Below are positions 1 through 8,795 of a stretch of DNA of 64,000 nucleotides, piece after piece. This stretch comes from Clostridiales bacterium. GTDB lineage: Bacteria > Bacillota > Clostridia > Christensenellales > CAG-138. A program made the position numbers and the translations under genes. Position 1 is the first letter of the stretch. Each line of letters starts with the position of its first letter. The notes beneath the pieces were generated by a model. It saw only the letters and a list, made by a program, of their open reading frames with translations, had not been told where the DNA came from and ran no database searches. The stretch spans positions 10,216-74,215 of the forward strand of contig SFEL01000018.1 of assembly GCA_004557245.1 (NCBI GenBank), written 5' to 3'.

Positions 1-11
1 CGAACCAATCG

Positions 12-37
12 AAAAAGCCCGCATTGCGGGCTTTTTT
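12..37. terminator. Bidirectional intrinsic terminator
   Basis: An A-tract leads into a GC-rich inverted repeat (GCCCGCA/TGCGGGC, two-base loop) and then a T-tract. It lies 18 bases beyond the stop codon of the SPFH-like gene on the minus strand and would work in both directions. Confidence 0.85.
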
Positions 38-55
38 ATATGTGCCGGATCTGAG

Positions 56-913
56 CTAATCCTCCGTCGCTCCCATATGGGAAGGGCGCAGAGCGGCGCT
101 TTGCTGCAAAAGCTGCATGGTGTTTATGTCCACAACGTCCACCGAGCTCAAGGCTATGGACGCTATGGCGAGGCCCCTCTGCCCGCTCCAGCTGTCCTTG
201 AGCGCCAGATTAAGGCTGTCGCAGAGCTCCTGAGTGCAGCCTATGAGCTGGCTTGGCCTCATGCCCTTTTCCGAGAGCAGGGCGAGGGCCCATTGCAGTG
301 CGGATAGCAGCTCAGAGTCCATCTGCGGCGTTACGGAGCTTGAATAGTAGGCGTTGGCGTTGCCGGAGAGGTTTTTGAAGAACAGCTCAGGGTCGGCAAT
401 TCTGTAAGAATACATTCCTGCGCAGAACACGCCGCCGTCCATGTCCAGCCCGGTGTTTGGGTCCCGGAACCTGAAGGGTATGGGGGCGTTTACCTCAAAG
501 GGGCTGCCGGGTATCTCAAGAGTATTTATGTAATACAGCCGCTGCGTCACCGGCACTATGTCGCCGCCGAACTGTGCGCGGCTCATTATGTCGCCTATAA
601 GGCTGCCTACGCCGCCCTTGCTGAATATGCCGGCGGATCTTTTACTGCTGAAGATGTTCTCCCCCGGCCGGTCGTATACGCCGGTTATGGCGCCGGACTC
701 GGTAGCTATGGCGCACTGGCCGTCCGCCACTATTATCAGGGAGCCGTCGGTTATAACGTCGCCGCTGCCGCGGTTGACGCTCCGGGCGCTTTCCATCCTG
801 ACTCCTCTGGTCTGGAGCAGGCCGCCCTCCATGCTGCCGCAGCAAAAGCATTCCTTCCACTGGTCGGCGGCGGCGCTGCTCACCGCCGTGCCGAAGGCCT
901 TTATAATGCCCAT
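56..913 (-). CDS. SPFH-domain protein lacking zinc ribbons (YdjI-like paralogue)
   Basis: This 285-residue protein is a clear paralogue of the SPFH/zinc-ribbon protein at 14221-15576. Shared blocks include DQWKE/DQWRE near the N-terminus, RLYYINT/RIYYFNT in the middle and LQQSAALR near the C-terminus. SPFH proteins assemble as membrane-associated scaffolds, but the exact role of this YdjI/virion-core-like family is unclear. The chain stops just after the LQQSAALR block, so it has neither the Gln-rich linker nor the C-terminal zinc ribbons of its paralogue. The start is supported by AAAAGGAG seven bases upstream. The gene is monocistronic, with a terminator just downstream. It may be a form that keeps the assembly domain but has lost the zinc-ribbon module. 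Confidence 0.75.
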   Translation of the reverse strand: MGIIKAFGTAVSSAAADQWKECFCCGSMEGGLLQTRGVRMESARSVNRGSGDVITDGSLIIVADGQCAIATESGAITGVYDRPGENIFSSKRSAGIFSKGGVGSLIGDIMSRAQFGGDIVPVTQRLYYINTLEIPGSPFEVNAPIPFRFRDPNTGLDMDGGVFCAGMYSYRIADPELFFKNLSGNANAYYSSSVTPQMDSELLSALQWALALLSEKGMRPSQLIGCTQELCDSLNLALKDSWSGQRGLAIASIALSSVDVVDINTMQLLQQSAALRPSHMGATED

Positions 914-1101
914 ATCCCGGCTCCTTTTCTTTCATAATGCCCGTTTATATATTTAATTGTAACTGAGAAGAGGGAGGGAGTCAACAGGAAGGGGCGGCTG
1001 CTACTCCCCGCCGTCGGGACAGATGGTTTATGCGGTATGAAGCGGGCCGCACAATATATGCAGCCCGGCATCCCCGGCAATGGGGGAATATAATTTACCA
1101 T

Positions 1102-1117
1102 CCCCCTTTTCCGGGGG
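1102..1117. terminator. Possible terminator hairpin downstream of the metal ATPase
   Basis: A CCCCC/GGGGG hairpin sits about 20 bases past the ATPase stop codon, with T-rich sequence on its plus-strand 3' side. An alternative pairing uses the GGGGG at 1082-1086, so the two hairpins would be mutually exclusive. Apart from this, 914-1136 shows no gene. Confidence 0.4.
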
Positions 1118-1136
1118 CATTTTCTTATTTTGCCGC

Positions 1137-3020
1137 TTACAGCTTGTGCACATACAGCGCCCGTATGGCGTTGAGCACGGCAAGAACCATTACGCCCACA
1201 TCGGCGAATATGGCCGCCCACATGTTGGCTATGCCCAGCGCGCCAAGTATCAGGCAGAGCGCCTTTACGCCAAGGGCAAACGCTATATTCTGGTAGACTA
1301 TGCCGATGCATTTTCTGGATATCTTTATGGCCTTGGATATCTTCATGGGGTCGTCGTCCATAAGGACTATGTCGGCGGCCTCTATGGCGGCGTCTGAACC
1401 CATAGCGCCCATGGCTATGCCTATATCCGCCCGGGAGAGTACCGGGGCGTCGTTTATGCCGTCCCCCACGAAGGCCAGCTTGCCTTTCCTGCCGGTTTCG
1501 GCAAGCAGCTTTTCCACCTCTGCTACCTTATCTGCCGGCAGCAGGTCGCTGCGGTACTGGTCTACCCCAAGCTTTTTGGCCATGTGCTCCGCAACGCGGC
1601 CCATATCGCCCGTGAGCATGACGGTCTTTTTTACGCCTATCTTCTTCAGCTCGGCTATGGCCGCCCTGGAGGTGGGCTTTTCAACGTCGGATATAACCAC
1701 GTGGCCGGCGTACTTGCCGTCTATGGCGATGTGTATTATGGTGCCTGAGCTGTGGCAGTCCATGTAATCTACGCCAAGGCGTTTCATGAGCTTGCCGTTG
1801 CCCGCGGCCACCTCTGCGCCGTCCACCCTTGCGATGACGCCGCTGCCGCTTATCTCCTGTATGCCGGTGACCCGGTCGCGCTCTATTTCCCTGCCGTAGG
1901 CCCTTTGCAGGCTCTTGCTGATGGGGTGGGAGGAGGCGCACTCCGCAAGCGCCGCCAGCTCAATAAGCTTTTCCTCCGGGATAGTGTTGTGGTGTATCCC
2001 GCTCACCTCAAACACGCCCCGGGTGAGTGTGCCGGTCTTGTCGAATACCACTATGCTGGTCTGGGACAGGGCCTCAAGGTAGTTGGAACCCTTTATCAGC
2101 ACACCCTCCTTGCCGGCACCGCCCAATCCGGCGAAGAAGCTCAGCGGAATGCTTATCACCAGCGCGCAGGGGCAGCTGATTACCAGGAAGGTCAATGCCC
2201 GGTATACCCATATTTCCCAGCCGCCCGGCATGCCCATCATGAGATTTATAACGGGGGGCAGTATGGCGAGGGCCAATGCGCTGCAGCATACGGCAGGGGT
2301 ATACGCCCGGGCGAACCTGGATATGAAGTTCTCGGAGCGGGATTTATGTGAGCTGGAATTCTCCATAAGCTCCAGTATTTTGGATACGGTGGATTCGCCG
2401 AAGGCCTTGGTGGTGCGAACCTTCAGCACGCCGGTGAGGTTGATGCAGCCGCTTATGATATCGTCCCCATCTTTTACGTCCCGGGGCTGGCTTTCGCCGG
2501 TGAGGGCGGCGGTGTCAAGGGAGGAGGCGCCTTCTATGACTTGGCCGTCTATGGGCACCTTTTCGCCGGGCTGCACTACTATCACGCTGCCGGCAGGGAT
2601 CTGGTCCGGATCTACCTGCTCAAGCCTGCCGTCCCTTTCGATATTGGCGTAGTCGGGACGGATATCCATCAATGCGGCGATGTTCCTGCGGCTCTTGCCC
2701 ACGGCGTAGCTCTGGAACAGCTCGCCTATCTGGTAGAACAGCATTACGGATACCGCCTCGGCAAAGTCGCCGGTTTTCTCGTATATGGCCAGAGCTATGG
2801 CGCCTACGGTGGCTACGGCCATGAGGAAGTTTTCATCGAAGACCTGATGGTTGATTATGCCCCGGAAGGCCTTTCGCAGTATATCGTAGCCTATGGTTAT
2901 ATAGCTTGCGGCGTAGAGCGCAGTCCCTGCCCAGCCGCCTATTTTGAACAGCTTCACCGCCGCAAGCAGCACAGCCGCTATGACTATGCGGATAAGCATT
3001 TTTTTCTGTTTCCTGTTCAT
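1137..3020 (-). CDS. Heavy-metal P1B-type ATPase (Zn/Cd/Co export type)
   Basis: This 627-residue ATP-driven pump is predicted to export divalent soft metals across the cytoplasmic membrane. Visible motifs are the transmembrane metal site SCPCAL near residue 285, the phosphorylation motif DKTGTLT with the Asp at about 327, the SSHPIS nucleotide-binding HP motif, and GDGINDAP near 520. The last membrane segment carries DVGVMVLAVLNAIRAL; an Asp at this point fits the CadA/ZntA (P1B-2) group. No N-terminal metal-binding domain is present, but one is encoded separately just upstream at 3083-3328. The start is preceded by GGGAG. With the upstream gene and the divergent regulator at 3482 it forms a metal-resistance module. 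The preferred metal cannot be read from the sequence. Confidence 0.92.
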   Translation of the reverse strand: MNRKQKKMLIRIVIAAVLLAAVKLFKIGGWAGTALYAASYITIGYDILRKAFRGIINHQVFDENFLMAVATVGAIALAIYEKTGDFAEAVSVMLFYQIGELFQSYAVGKSRRNIAALMDIRPDYANIERDGRLEQVDPDQIPAGSVIVVQPGEKVPIDGQVIEGASSLDTAALTGESQPRDVKDGDDIISGCINLTGVLKVRTTKAFGESTVSKILELMENSSSHKSRSENFISRFARAYTPAVCCSALALAILPPVINLMMGMPGGWEIWVYRALTFLVISCPCALVISIPLSFFAGLGGAGKEGVLIKGSNYLEALSQTSIVVFDKTGTLTRGVFEVSGIHHNTIPEEKLIELAALAECASSHPISKSLQRAYGREIERDRVTGIQEISGSGVIARVDGAEVAAGNGKLMKRLGVDYMDCHSSGTIIHIAIDGKYAGHVVISDVEKPTSRAAIAELKKIGVKKTVMLTGDMGRVAEHMAKKLGVDQYRSDLLPADKVAEVEKLLAETGRKGKLAFVGDGINDAPVLSRADIGIAMGAMGSDAAIEAADIVLMDDDPMKISKAIKISRKCIGIVYQNIAFALGVKALCLILGALGIANMWAAIFADVGVMVLAVLNAIRALYVHKL

Positions 3021-3082
3021 ATGCCGCTCCCTTCGGAAAACAGCGCCCCTTTATTTTAAGGAGCGCAGAGATATTGTGAGTA

Positions 3083-3328
3083 TTACAGATATATCTCGCA
3101 GTCCTCTTCCACCTTTTTGCAGTTATTGAGCACGTTCTTCATGACGGCATTGACATCGCTGCCATCTGCGAATTCCACTATCAGCTTCTGGGTCATGAAA
3201 TTTACTACGGCCTTTTGGACGCCCTCGGTCCTGTTGGCGGCTTCCTCCATGAGGTTGGCGCAGTTGGCGCAGTCCACCTCGATGCGGTAGGTCTTCTTCA
3301 CGGTATGCATTCTCCTCTCAAAATCCAT
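3083..3328 (-). CDS. Stand-alone HMA-type metal-binding protein
   Basis: This 81-residue protein has a heavy-metal-associated fold signature. The site is DCANCANLM (CxxC) near residue 17, followed by a VNFMTQKLIVEF strand. The C-terminal tail EEDCEIYL adds another Cys and acidic residues. Such domains normally form the N-terminus of Zn/Cd ATPases; here the domain is a separate protein 62 bases upstream of, and co-directional with, the ATPase. It probably delivers metal to the pump or senses it. The start is uncertain: the first ATG (3328) and one six codons later (3310) both have poorly spaced ribosome-binding sequences. Confidence 0.8.
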   Translation of the reverse strand: MDFERRMHTVKKTYRIEVDCANCANLMEEAANRTEGVQKAVVNFMTQKLIVEFADGSDVNAVMKNVLNNCKKVEEDCEIYL

Positions 3329-3332
3329 ATCC

Positions 3333-3362
3333 TAATCGAACAATTAAGTACTTGTTTAATCG
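3333..3362. promoter_or_regulatory. Candidate ArsR-type operator between divergent genes
   Basis: The intergenic region between the HMA gene and the regulator contains the inverted arms AACAA (3339-3343) and TTGTT (3352-3356). These are flanked by a TAATCG direct repeat (3333-3338 and 3357-3362). AT-rich interrupted palindromes of this type are usual ArsR/SmtB targets. Its place between the divergent genes fits metal-relieved repression of both. Confidence 0.5.
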
Positions 3363-3481
3363 TTATGAGAAAAGTATAATCTCATCAGGGCTTAAAGTCA
3401 ACACAGCCGCCGGCCTACCTTCTTTTTGGGCGAAAAGTCCTTCCAAACGGAACAGGCGGCGCAAGGAGGACAATATATAAT

Positions 3482-4249
3482 ATGTTGCAGCTTCCCCACC
3501 ATCACCGCGACGACGACAAGACGGAGCACCTTGAGGCCTGCCTGCAAAGGGTAGAGCATTTCCAGACGGTATCCGAGCTTTTCCGCCAGCTTTCGGACAG
3601 CAGCAGGATACGCATATTCTGGCTTTTATGCCACTGCGAGGAGTGCGTGCTGAACATATCGGCGCTTATGGATATGTCCAGCCCTGCGGTATCCCACCAC
3701 CTGAAGCAGCTCAAGACCAGCGGCCTGATAGTCAGCCGCAGAGAGGGCAAGGAGGTATGCTACAGGGCGGCGGACACGGAGCAGGCGAGGCTGCTGCACA
3801 TTATGATAGAGCGCACCATGGAGATAGCCTGCCCAAAGGAGGATGCGGCGGAGGCAGCGGCGGTGCCCCAGTCACTGGACCCGGACGCAAAATCCGGACA
3901 GAACCACGGCGGCTACCCCCTTGAGCAGATAGAGACCATACGCCGGGTACACGACCTGCTTACCGAGGATCTTTCCAGCAGGATCACCATCGAGGAACTT
4001 TCCAGGCGGTTCCTCATGAACCCATCTACCATGAAGGAGCTTTTCAGGGCGGTATACGGAAGCTCAATAGCCGCCCACATAAAGGAGCACCGTATGGAAA
4101 GGGCGGCGGAATTATTAAAGGACACAGACCAAAGCATGGCGGAAATAGCCAATGGGGTGGGTTATGGGAGCCAGAGCAAATTCACGGCCCAATTCCGAAA
4201 GGCCTACGGACTGCCGCCTACCGAATACCGCAAGCGGGTAAGAAAGTAA
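3482..4249 (+). CDS. ArsR-type repressor fused to an AraC-type DNA-binding domain
   Basis: This 255-residue regulator combines two DNA-binding modules. Residues 25-105 form an ArsR/SmtB winged helix (FRQLSDSSRIRIFWLL, then ISALMDMSSPAVSHHLKQLKTSGLI). Residues 155-255 form an AraC-type double helix-turn-helix (ITIEELSRRFLMNPSTMKELF, then MAEIANGVGYGSQSKFTAQFRKAYG, ending PPTEYRK). A Cys-rich segment, CHCEEC near residue 56, sits where CadC/ArsR sensors carry metal thiolates, and the N-terminus has HHHRDDD. It is divergent from the HMA/ATPase genes, so it probably senses the exported metal. Two tethered DNA-binding domains suggest it may activate as well as repress, but that is inference. Confidence 0.85.
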   Translation: MLQLPHHHRDDDKTEHLEACLQRVEHFQTVSELFRQLSDSSRIRIFWLLCHCEECVLNISALMDMSSPAVSHHLKQLKTSGLIVSRREGKEVCYRAADTEQARLLHIMIERTMEIACPKEDAAEAAAVPQSLDPDAKSGQNHGGYPLEQIETIRRVHDLLTEDLSSRITIEELSRRFLMNPSTMKELFRAVYGSSIAAHIKEHRMERAAELLKDTDQSMAEIANGVGYGSQSKFTAQFRKAYGLPPTEYRKRVRK

Positions 4250-4255
4250 ATATTT

Positions 4256-4431
4256 CGCAGAAGTGGCAGAGACCACTTCTGCGAGTTTTTCTCGGGTTTT
4301 GCCTCTCGCTTTCGCTCCCGGGCGGCAAAACCCGCAAAGAACGAAAACCCCTGGGTTTTCATCCGTTTTGACGCACATGTCGTCAAAGCCGGAATAAAAT
4401 TAAGGGGCCGCGGCCCCTTAACAACCCTGAG
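4256..4431 (+). repeat. Mosaic five-hairpin intergenic element, copy A
   Basis: Copy A fills the convergent gap between the ArsR-AraC gene and serS. In order it has hairpin 1 (CGCAGAAGTGG/CCACTTCTGCG, 4256-4283), hairpin 2 (GGGTTTTGCC/GGCAAAACCC), the linker GCAAAGAACG, hairpin 3 (GAAAACC/GGGTTTTC), hairpin 4 (TTTGACG/CGTCAAA, loop CACATGT) and hairpin 5 (AAGGGGCC/GGCCCCTT). Hairpins 1 and 4 differ from other copies by paired changes that keep the stems. Hairpin 1 is followed by a T-run and probably terminates the upstream gene. Confidence 0.85.
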
Positions 4432-4456
4432 GTTTTTAAGTTTTTAAATTGTTGTT

Positions 4457-5728
4457 TTACTTTCCGATATATTCGCAGCCCATGTACTTTACCAGCACAT
4501 CGGGTACCTTCACGGTGCCGTCGGGCTGCTGGTAATTCTCCAGTATGGCGGCTACGGTGCGGCCTACGGCTACGCCGGAGCCGTTGAGGGTGTGCAGCAG
4601 CTCGGGCTTGGCGCCCTTTTCCCGGCGGAAGCGTATCTGAGCGCGGCGCGCCTGGAAGTCCTCAAAGTTGGAGCAGGAGCTAATCTCCACATACCTGCCG
4701 TAGCTGGGCATCCATACCTCTATGTCGTAGGTCTTGGCGCTGGAGAAGCCCAGATCGCCTGTGGAGAGCACCACTACATGATAGGGCAGGCCGAGGCCCT
4801 GCAGCACCTTCTCGGCGTCCCGGGTCAGGGACTCCAGTTCGTTGTAGCTGTCCTCGGGCTTTGTGAACTTAACAAGCTCCACCTTGTTGAACTGATGCTG
4901 GCGGATAAGCCCGCGGGTATCGCGGCCTGCGGAGCCGGCTTCGCTGCGGAAGCAGGCGCTGTATGCGCAATACTTGATGGGCAGCTTATCGCCGTCCACT
5001 ATCTCCCCCCGCAGCATGTTGGTGACGGGAACCTCGGCGGTGGGGATAAGAAAGTAATCGGTATCGGCTACCTTGAAGGCGTCCTCCTCGAATTTGGGAA
5101 GCTGGCCGGTGCCGGTCATGGAAGCCCGGTTTACCATATAGGGAGGAAATATCTCGGTATAGCCGTTGGCGGTATGGGTATCCAGATAGTAGTTGATTAT
5201 GGCGCGTTCCAGGCGGGAGCCCAAGCCCCTGTATACCGTGAAGCGGGTGCCGGTGATCTTGCCTGCGGTGGCGAAATCCAGTATGCCCAGGTTTTCACCT
5301 ATGTCCCAATGCGCCTTGGGCTCGAAGTCGAACTTCGTGGGCTCTGACCAGCGGCGCACCTCTACGTTGGCCTTGTCGTCCGCCCCTTCGGGTACGGATT
5401 CGTGGGGTATGTTGGGAACGCTCATGAGCATGGACTGGAGCTCCTCGTCCATCTTTGCTATCTGGTCGTCCAGCTCCTTTACCCTTGCGCCCAGCTCCTT
5501 CATTTCGGCCATGAGGGCGGTGGTGTCCTCCCCTGCCTTCTTCATGGCGGGGACCCTGGCGGAGCCCTCGTTGCGCTTTGCCTTGAGCTGCTCTACCTCC
5601 TGCATTACTTCCCGGCGCTTCGCGTCCAGCTCCAAAAGGGCAGTGACGTCCGCGCCCTTATTGCGGCGCTTGCGCATGGCTTCCACCAGTGCCTCGGGAT
5701 TCTGACGAATACGTTTGATATCCAGCAT
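4457..5728 (-). CDS. serS: Seryl-tRNA synthetase
   Basis: This class II synthetase charges tRNA-Ser with serine. At 423 residues it has the usual length. An N-terminal coiled-coil arm (about residues 30-100, rich in Lys/Glu, with EVEQLKAKRNEGS) grips the tRNA. The catalytic core shows motif 2 (FRSEAGSAGRDTRGLIRQHQF) and motif 3 (GSGVAVGRTVAAILENYQ). It is the last gene of the run murA-argS-serS on this strand, 42 bases after argS. I saw no T-box leader in front of it. Confidence 0.97.
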   Translation of the reverse strand: MLDIKRIRQNPEALVEAMRKRRNKGADVTALLELDAKRREVMQEVEQLKAKRNEGSARVPAMKKAGEDTTALMAEMKELGARVKELDDQIAKMDEELQSMLMSVPNIPHESVPEGADDKANVEVRRWSEPTKFDFEPKAHWDIGENLGILDFATAGKITGTRFTVYRGLGSRLERAIINYYLDTHTANGYTEIFPPYMVNRASMTGTGQLPKFEEDAFKVADTDYFLIPTAEVPVTNMLRGEIVDGDKLPIKYCAYSACFRSEAGSAGRDTRGLIRQHQFNKVELVKFTKPEDSYNELESLTRDAEKVLQGLGLPYHVVVLSTGDLGFSSAKTYDIEVWMPSYGRYVEISSCSNFEDFQARRAQIRFRREKGAKPELLHTLNGSGVAVGRTVAAILENYQQPDGTVKVPDVLVKYMGCEYIGK

Positions 5729-5770
5729 TTTTCTTTCCTCCTGATGAAAGAATAAAAATAATATCGATGC

Positions 5771-7462
5771 TTACATTCTCTCCGGCGCCTGCAGGCCTAC
5801 GAGATAAAGGCCCTTCTTTATGGTGATCCTCGCGGCGTCCGTGAGGGCCAGACGGGCGGCGGATACGCCTGCGTCATCGGTCATTATATGGTTGCAGAAG
5901 TAGAACCGGTTGAACGCCGTGCAGACCTCCATTGTGGCACGGGCCACCAGGTAAGGCTCGTTCTTGTCCGCAGCCCCCCTTACTGCCGCCGGGAATGCGG
6001 CTATGGCCTTGGCGAGGGCCACCGTCGCGTCGTCGGAGAAGCAGGAGGGGTCTATCCTGTCCGCGTCATAGCCCCCCGCCTTTCGGAGCACCGAGCAGCA
6101 GCGGGCGTGGGTGTACTGGGCGTAAGGGCCGGTTTCGCCGTCAAAGTTCAAGACCTTATTCCATGAGAAGGTTACGTCCTTTATGCGGCTGTTGTACAGC
6201 ATGCCCCATACCACGGCGCCAACGCCTACGGCCGCTGCTACATCATCCTTATCGGGAAGGTCGGGGCTCTTATCTTCTATTATCTTGCCGGTCTTTTCCG
6301 CTGCGGCGTTGAGCACGTCCTCAAGGTACACCACGTTGCCGTGGCGGGTGGAAAGGGTGCCCTCCTCCATGGATACCATGCCGAAGTTCACATGCTCGCA
6401 GTCCTTCACCCAATCATTGCCCATGAGCTCCAGCACCTTGAAAAACTGCTTAAAGTGCAGGTTCTGCTGGTAGGCCACAACGTACAGCGACTTTACGAAG
6501 TCATAGGTATTCTTTCTGTATATGGCTGCCGCAAGATCCCGGGTGGCGTAAAGGGTTGCGCCGTCGGAGCGGAGTATGATGCAGGGGGGCATATCGTATG
6601 CCGAAAGATCCACAAGGGTCGCCCCCTTGTCCACTGTGAGCAGTCCCTTTTCCCTCAGCTCGTCTATGACTGCACCCATCTTGTCCTCATAGAAGCTTTC
6701 GCCTGCGTAGCTGTCGAAGTGTACGCCCAGCCGGTCGTATACCTTGCCGACCTCCTTGAGGGTAAGATCCTTGAACTGCTGCCAGAGGGTGACGGCTTCA
6801 TTATCCCCGCTCTCTATCTTCTTGAACCAGGCGCGTGCCTCGTCGTTCATCTCGGGGTGGGCCTCCGCCTCCTCGTGGAAGCGGACATAGAGCTTCACCA
6901 GCTCCCGCACGGTGCATTGGGGCACCGGCTTGTCCCCCCACTTTTTATAGGCGACTATCATCTTGCCGAACTGGGTGCCCCAGTCCCCCAGGTGGTTTAT
7001 GCCTATGGCGTTGTAGCCCAGCGCCTTGTATATCCTGTAAAGGGAGTTGCCTATTGCGGTGCTGGGCAGATGGCCTATGTGGAAGGGCTTGGCGATGTTT
7101 ATGGAGGAATACTCCACGCATACGTTCCTGCCGCCGCCAATATTGTCGTTGCCGTAGCTGTCGCCCTGGGCAAGCACCTTGTTGAGCGTATCCCGCACGA
7201 AGGCGGTCTTGTCTGCGAAAAAGTTAAGGTAACCGCCCTTGGCCTCCATGGAGGCTATGCCGTCTATGTGGCCTATGCTCCCTGCAAGCTCTGCGGCTAT
7301 GGCGGGAGGGGCCTTGCGCATGGTCTTTGCGAGGCGGAAGCAGGGGAAGGCGTAGTCGCCCATGGCGGGGTCGGGAGGAGTTTCCAGCCAGTCCTTGAGC
7401 TGATCCGCTTCCAGTCCGGTCTGTGCCGCTATTGCGGCGGCAATGCGCAGCTTGTTTTCCAT
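5771..7462 (-). CDS. argS: Arginyl-tRNA synthetase
   Basis: This class I synthetase charges tRNA-Arg. The reading frame stays open far upstream, but the start is placed at the ATG encoding MENKLRIAAAI because AGGAG lies about ten bases before it. This gives 563 residues, the normal family length. The ATP-binding signature is PFHIGHLPSTAIGN near residue 128, and EGTLSTRHGN sits at the position of the usual KMSKS loop. The C-terminal DALR-type anticodon-binding domain ends in LYLVGLQAPERM. It begins 32 bases after the murA stop, so the two are probably cotranscribed. Confidence 0.96.
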   Translation of the reverse strand: MENKLRIAAAIAAQTGLEADQLKDWLETPPDPAMGDYAFPCFRLAKTMRKAPPAIAAELAGSIGHIDGIASMEAKGGYLNFFADKTAFVRDTLNKVLAQGDSYGNDNIGGGRNVCVEYSSINIAKPFHIGHLPSTAIGNSLYRIYKALGYNAIGINHLGDWGTQFGKMIVAYKKWGDKPVPQCTVRELVKLYVRFHEEAEAHPEMNDEARAWFKKIESGDNEAVTLWQQFKDLTLKEVGKVYDRLGVHFDSYAGESFYEDKMGAVIDELREKGLLTVDKGATLVDLSAYDMPPCIILRSDGATLYATRDLAAAIYRKNTYDFVKSLYVVAYQQNLHFKQFFKVLELMGNDWVKDCEHVNFGMVSMEEGTLSTRHGNVVYLEDVLNAAAEKTGKIIEDKSPDLPDKDDVAAAVGVGAVVWGMLYNSRIKDVTFSWNKVLNFDGETGPYAQYTHARCCSVLRKAGGYDADRIDPSCFSDDATVALAKAIAAFPAAVRGAADKNEPYLVARATMEVCTAFNRFYFCNHIMTDDAGVSAARLALTDAARITIKKGLYLVGLQAPERM

Positions 7463-7494
7463 TATGTGAATTCTCCTGTAAATTTCTTTTTTAG

Positions 7495-8763
7495 CTATTC
7501 TTCTATTCGCGTTATGTCGGCGCCCAGCGCGCGGAGCTTTTGCTCCAGGAACTCGTAGCCCCGGTCGATAAAGTGTATATGGCTTATGGTGCTCTCGCCC
7601 TCGGCGGCAAGGGCGGCTATGACCAGGGCGGCGCCCGCCCTGAGGTCGCTTGCGCAAAGGGGCGCGCCGTAGAGCCTTTCCACTCCCTCCACGGTGGCCG
7701 TACGGGAGCTTATTGAAATGCTGGCTCCCATCTTGGCAAGCTCCGGCACGTGGTTGAAGCGGTTCTCGAATATGTTTTCCATTATGAAGCTGTTGCCCTC
7801 CGCCGTGGCCAGAAGCGCCATCATGGGCTGCTGAAGGTCCGTTGGGAAGCCGGGATAGGGCAGCGTCTTTATGTTGACGGCCCGGGGCCGCTTGTCTGCG
7901 GATACCCGGATGAAGAAGTCCCGTCCGTCGTCCCCCTCCGAAACAGTCACGCCGCACTCCATGAGCTTGGCGGAGATGGCCTCAAGGTGGGTGGGGATAA
8001 CGTTGTTGATTATCACGTCTCCCCTGGTGGCGGCGGCGGCTATCATGAAGGTGCCGGCCTCTATCTGGTCGGGTATGACGGCGTAGGTGCAGCCGTGTAG
8101 CCTGCGCCCGCCCTGTATGCGGATAACGTCTGTTCCAGCGCCCTTTACGTTTGCGCCCATCATGTTGAGGAAGTTGGCAACGTCAACCACATGGGGCTCC
8201 TTTGCGGCGTTGGCAATTATGGTCTGCCCCTCGGCGGCCACGGCCGCAAGCATTATGTTGATGGTGGCGCCTACGCTCACCACGTCCAGGTATATCTCGG
8301 CGCCCTTGAGCTTATCCGCCCTTGCCTTTACAGAGCCTCCCTGTATTACTATATCCGCGCCCAGCGCCCGCATGCCCTTTATGTGCTGGTCTATGGGCCG
8401 CTGGCCTATGGCGCAGCCGCCGGGGAGGGCGATCTCCGCCTTTTTGTACCGGCCCAGCAGCGCCCCGAGAAGGTAGTATGAGGCCCGCATGGAGCTGACC
8501 ATTTTCCCCGTCACGCTGAAGGTGTTTATGCCGGAGGGGTCTATGCGCATGCTGCCGTCAGGGGTACGGGATATGGCCGCGCCCATGCTGGTGAGTATTT
8601 CCTCCACTATGCGCACGTCCTCTATCTCGGGGAGGTTTTCCAAGAGGCAGCTTTCGCCTGAGAGTATGACGGCGGGTATTATGGCGAGAGCCGCGTTTTT
8701 GGCCCCGCTTATAGTCACCGCGCCTTCAAGGCGTTTTCCGCCGTTTATTCTGTAATACGCCAT
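7495..8763 (-). CDS. murA: UDP-N-acetylglucosamine 1-carboxyvinyltransferase
   Basis: MurA transfers enolpyruvate from PEP to UDP-GlcNAc, the first committed step of peptidoglycan synthesis, in the cytoplasm. The 422-residue protein shows the N-terminal SGAKNAALAI block and the active-site loop GGCAIGQRPIDQH. The catalytic Cys is at residue 117, so fosfomycin sensitivity would be expected. The ATG start follows GGGAG. A promoter and leader hairpin lie upstream, and argS and serS follow in the same direction. Confidence 0.96.
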   Translation of the reverse strand: MAYYRINGGKRLEGAVTISGAKNAALAIIPAVILSGESCLLENLPEIEDVRIVEEILTSMGAAISRTPDGSMRIDPSGINTFSVTGKMVSSMRASYYLLGALLGRYKKAEIALPGGCAIGQRPIDQHIKGMRALGADIVIQGGSVKARADKLKGAEIYLDVVSVGATINIMLAAVAAEGQTIIANAAKEPHVVDVANFLNMMGANVKGAGTDVIRIQGGRRLHGCTYAVIPDQIEAGTFMIAAAATRGDVIINNVIPTHLEAISAKLMECGVTVSEGDDGRDFFIRVSADKRPRAVNIKTLPYPGFPTDLQQPMMALLATAEGNSFIMENIFENRFNHVPELAKMGASISISSRTATVEGVERLYGAPLCASDLRAGAALVIAALAAEGESTISHIHFIDRGYEFLEQKLRALGADITRIEE

Positions 8764-8795
8764 TTATGCTCCCGAAAAAATAATTCTTTATCCAA

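Noticed and set aside
7463..7957. N-terminal extension of argS into the murA coding region
   Set aside because: The frame is open but overlaps murA on the same strand, gives low-complexity sequence, and the ATG at 7462 has a good AGGAG site and yields the family length.
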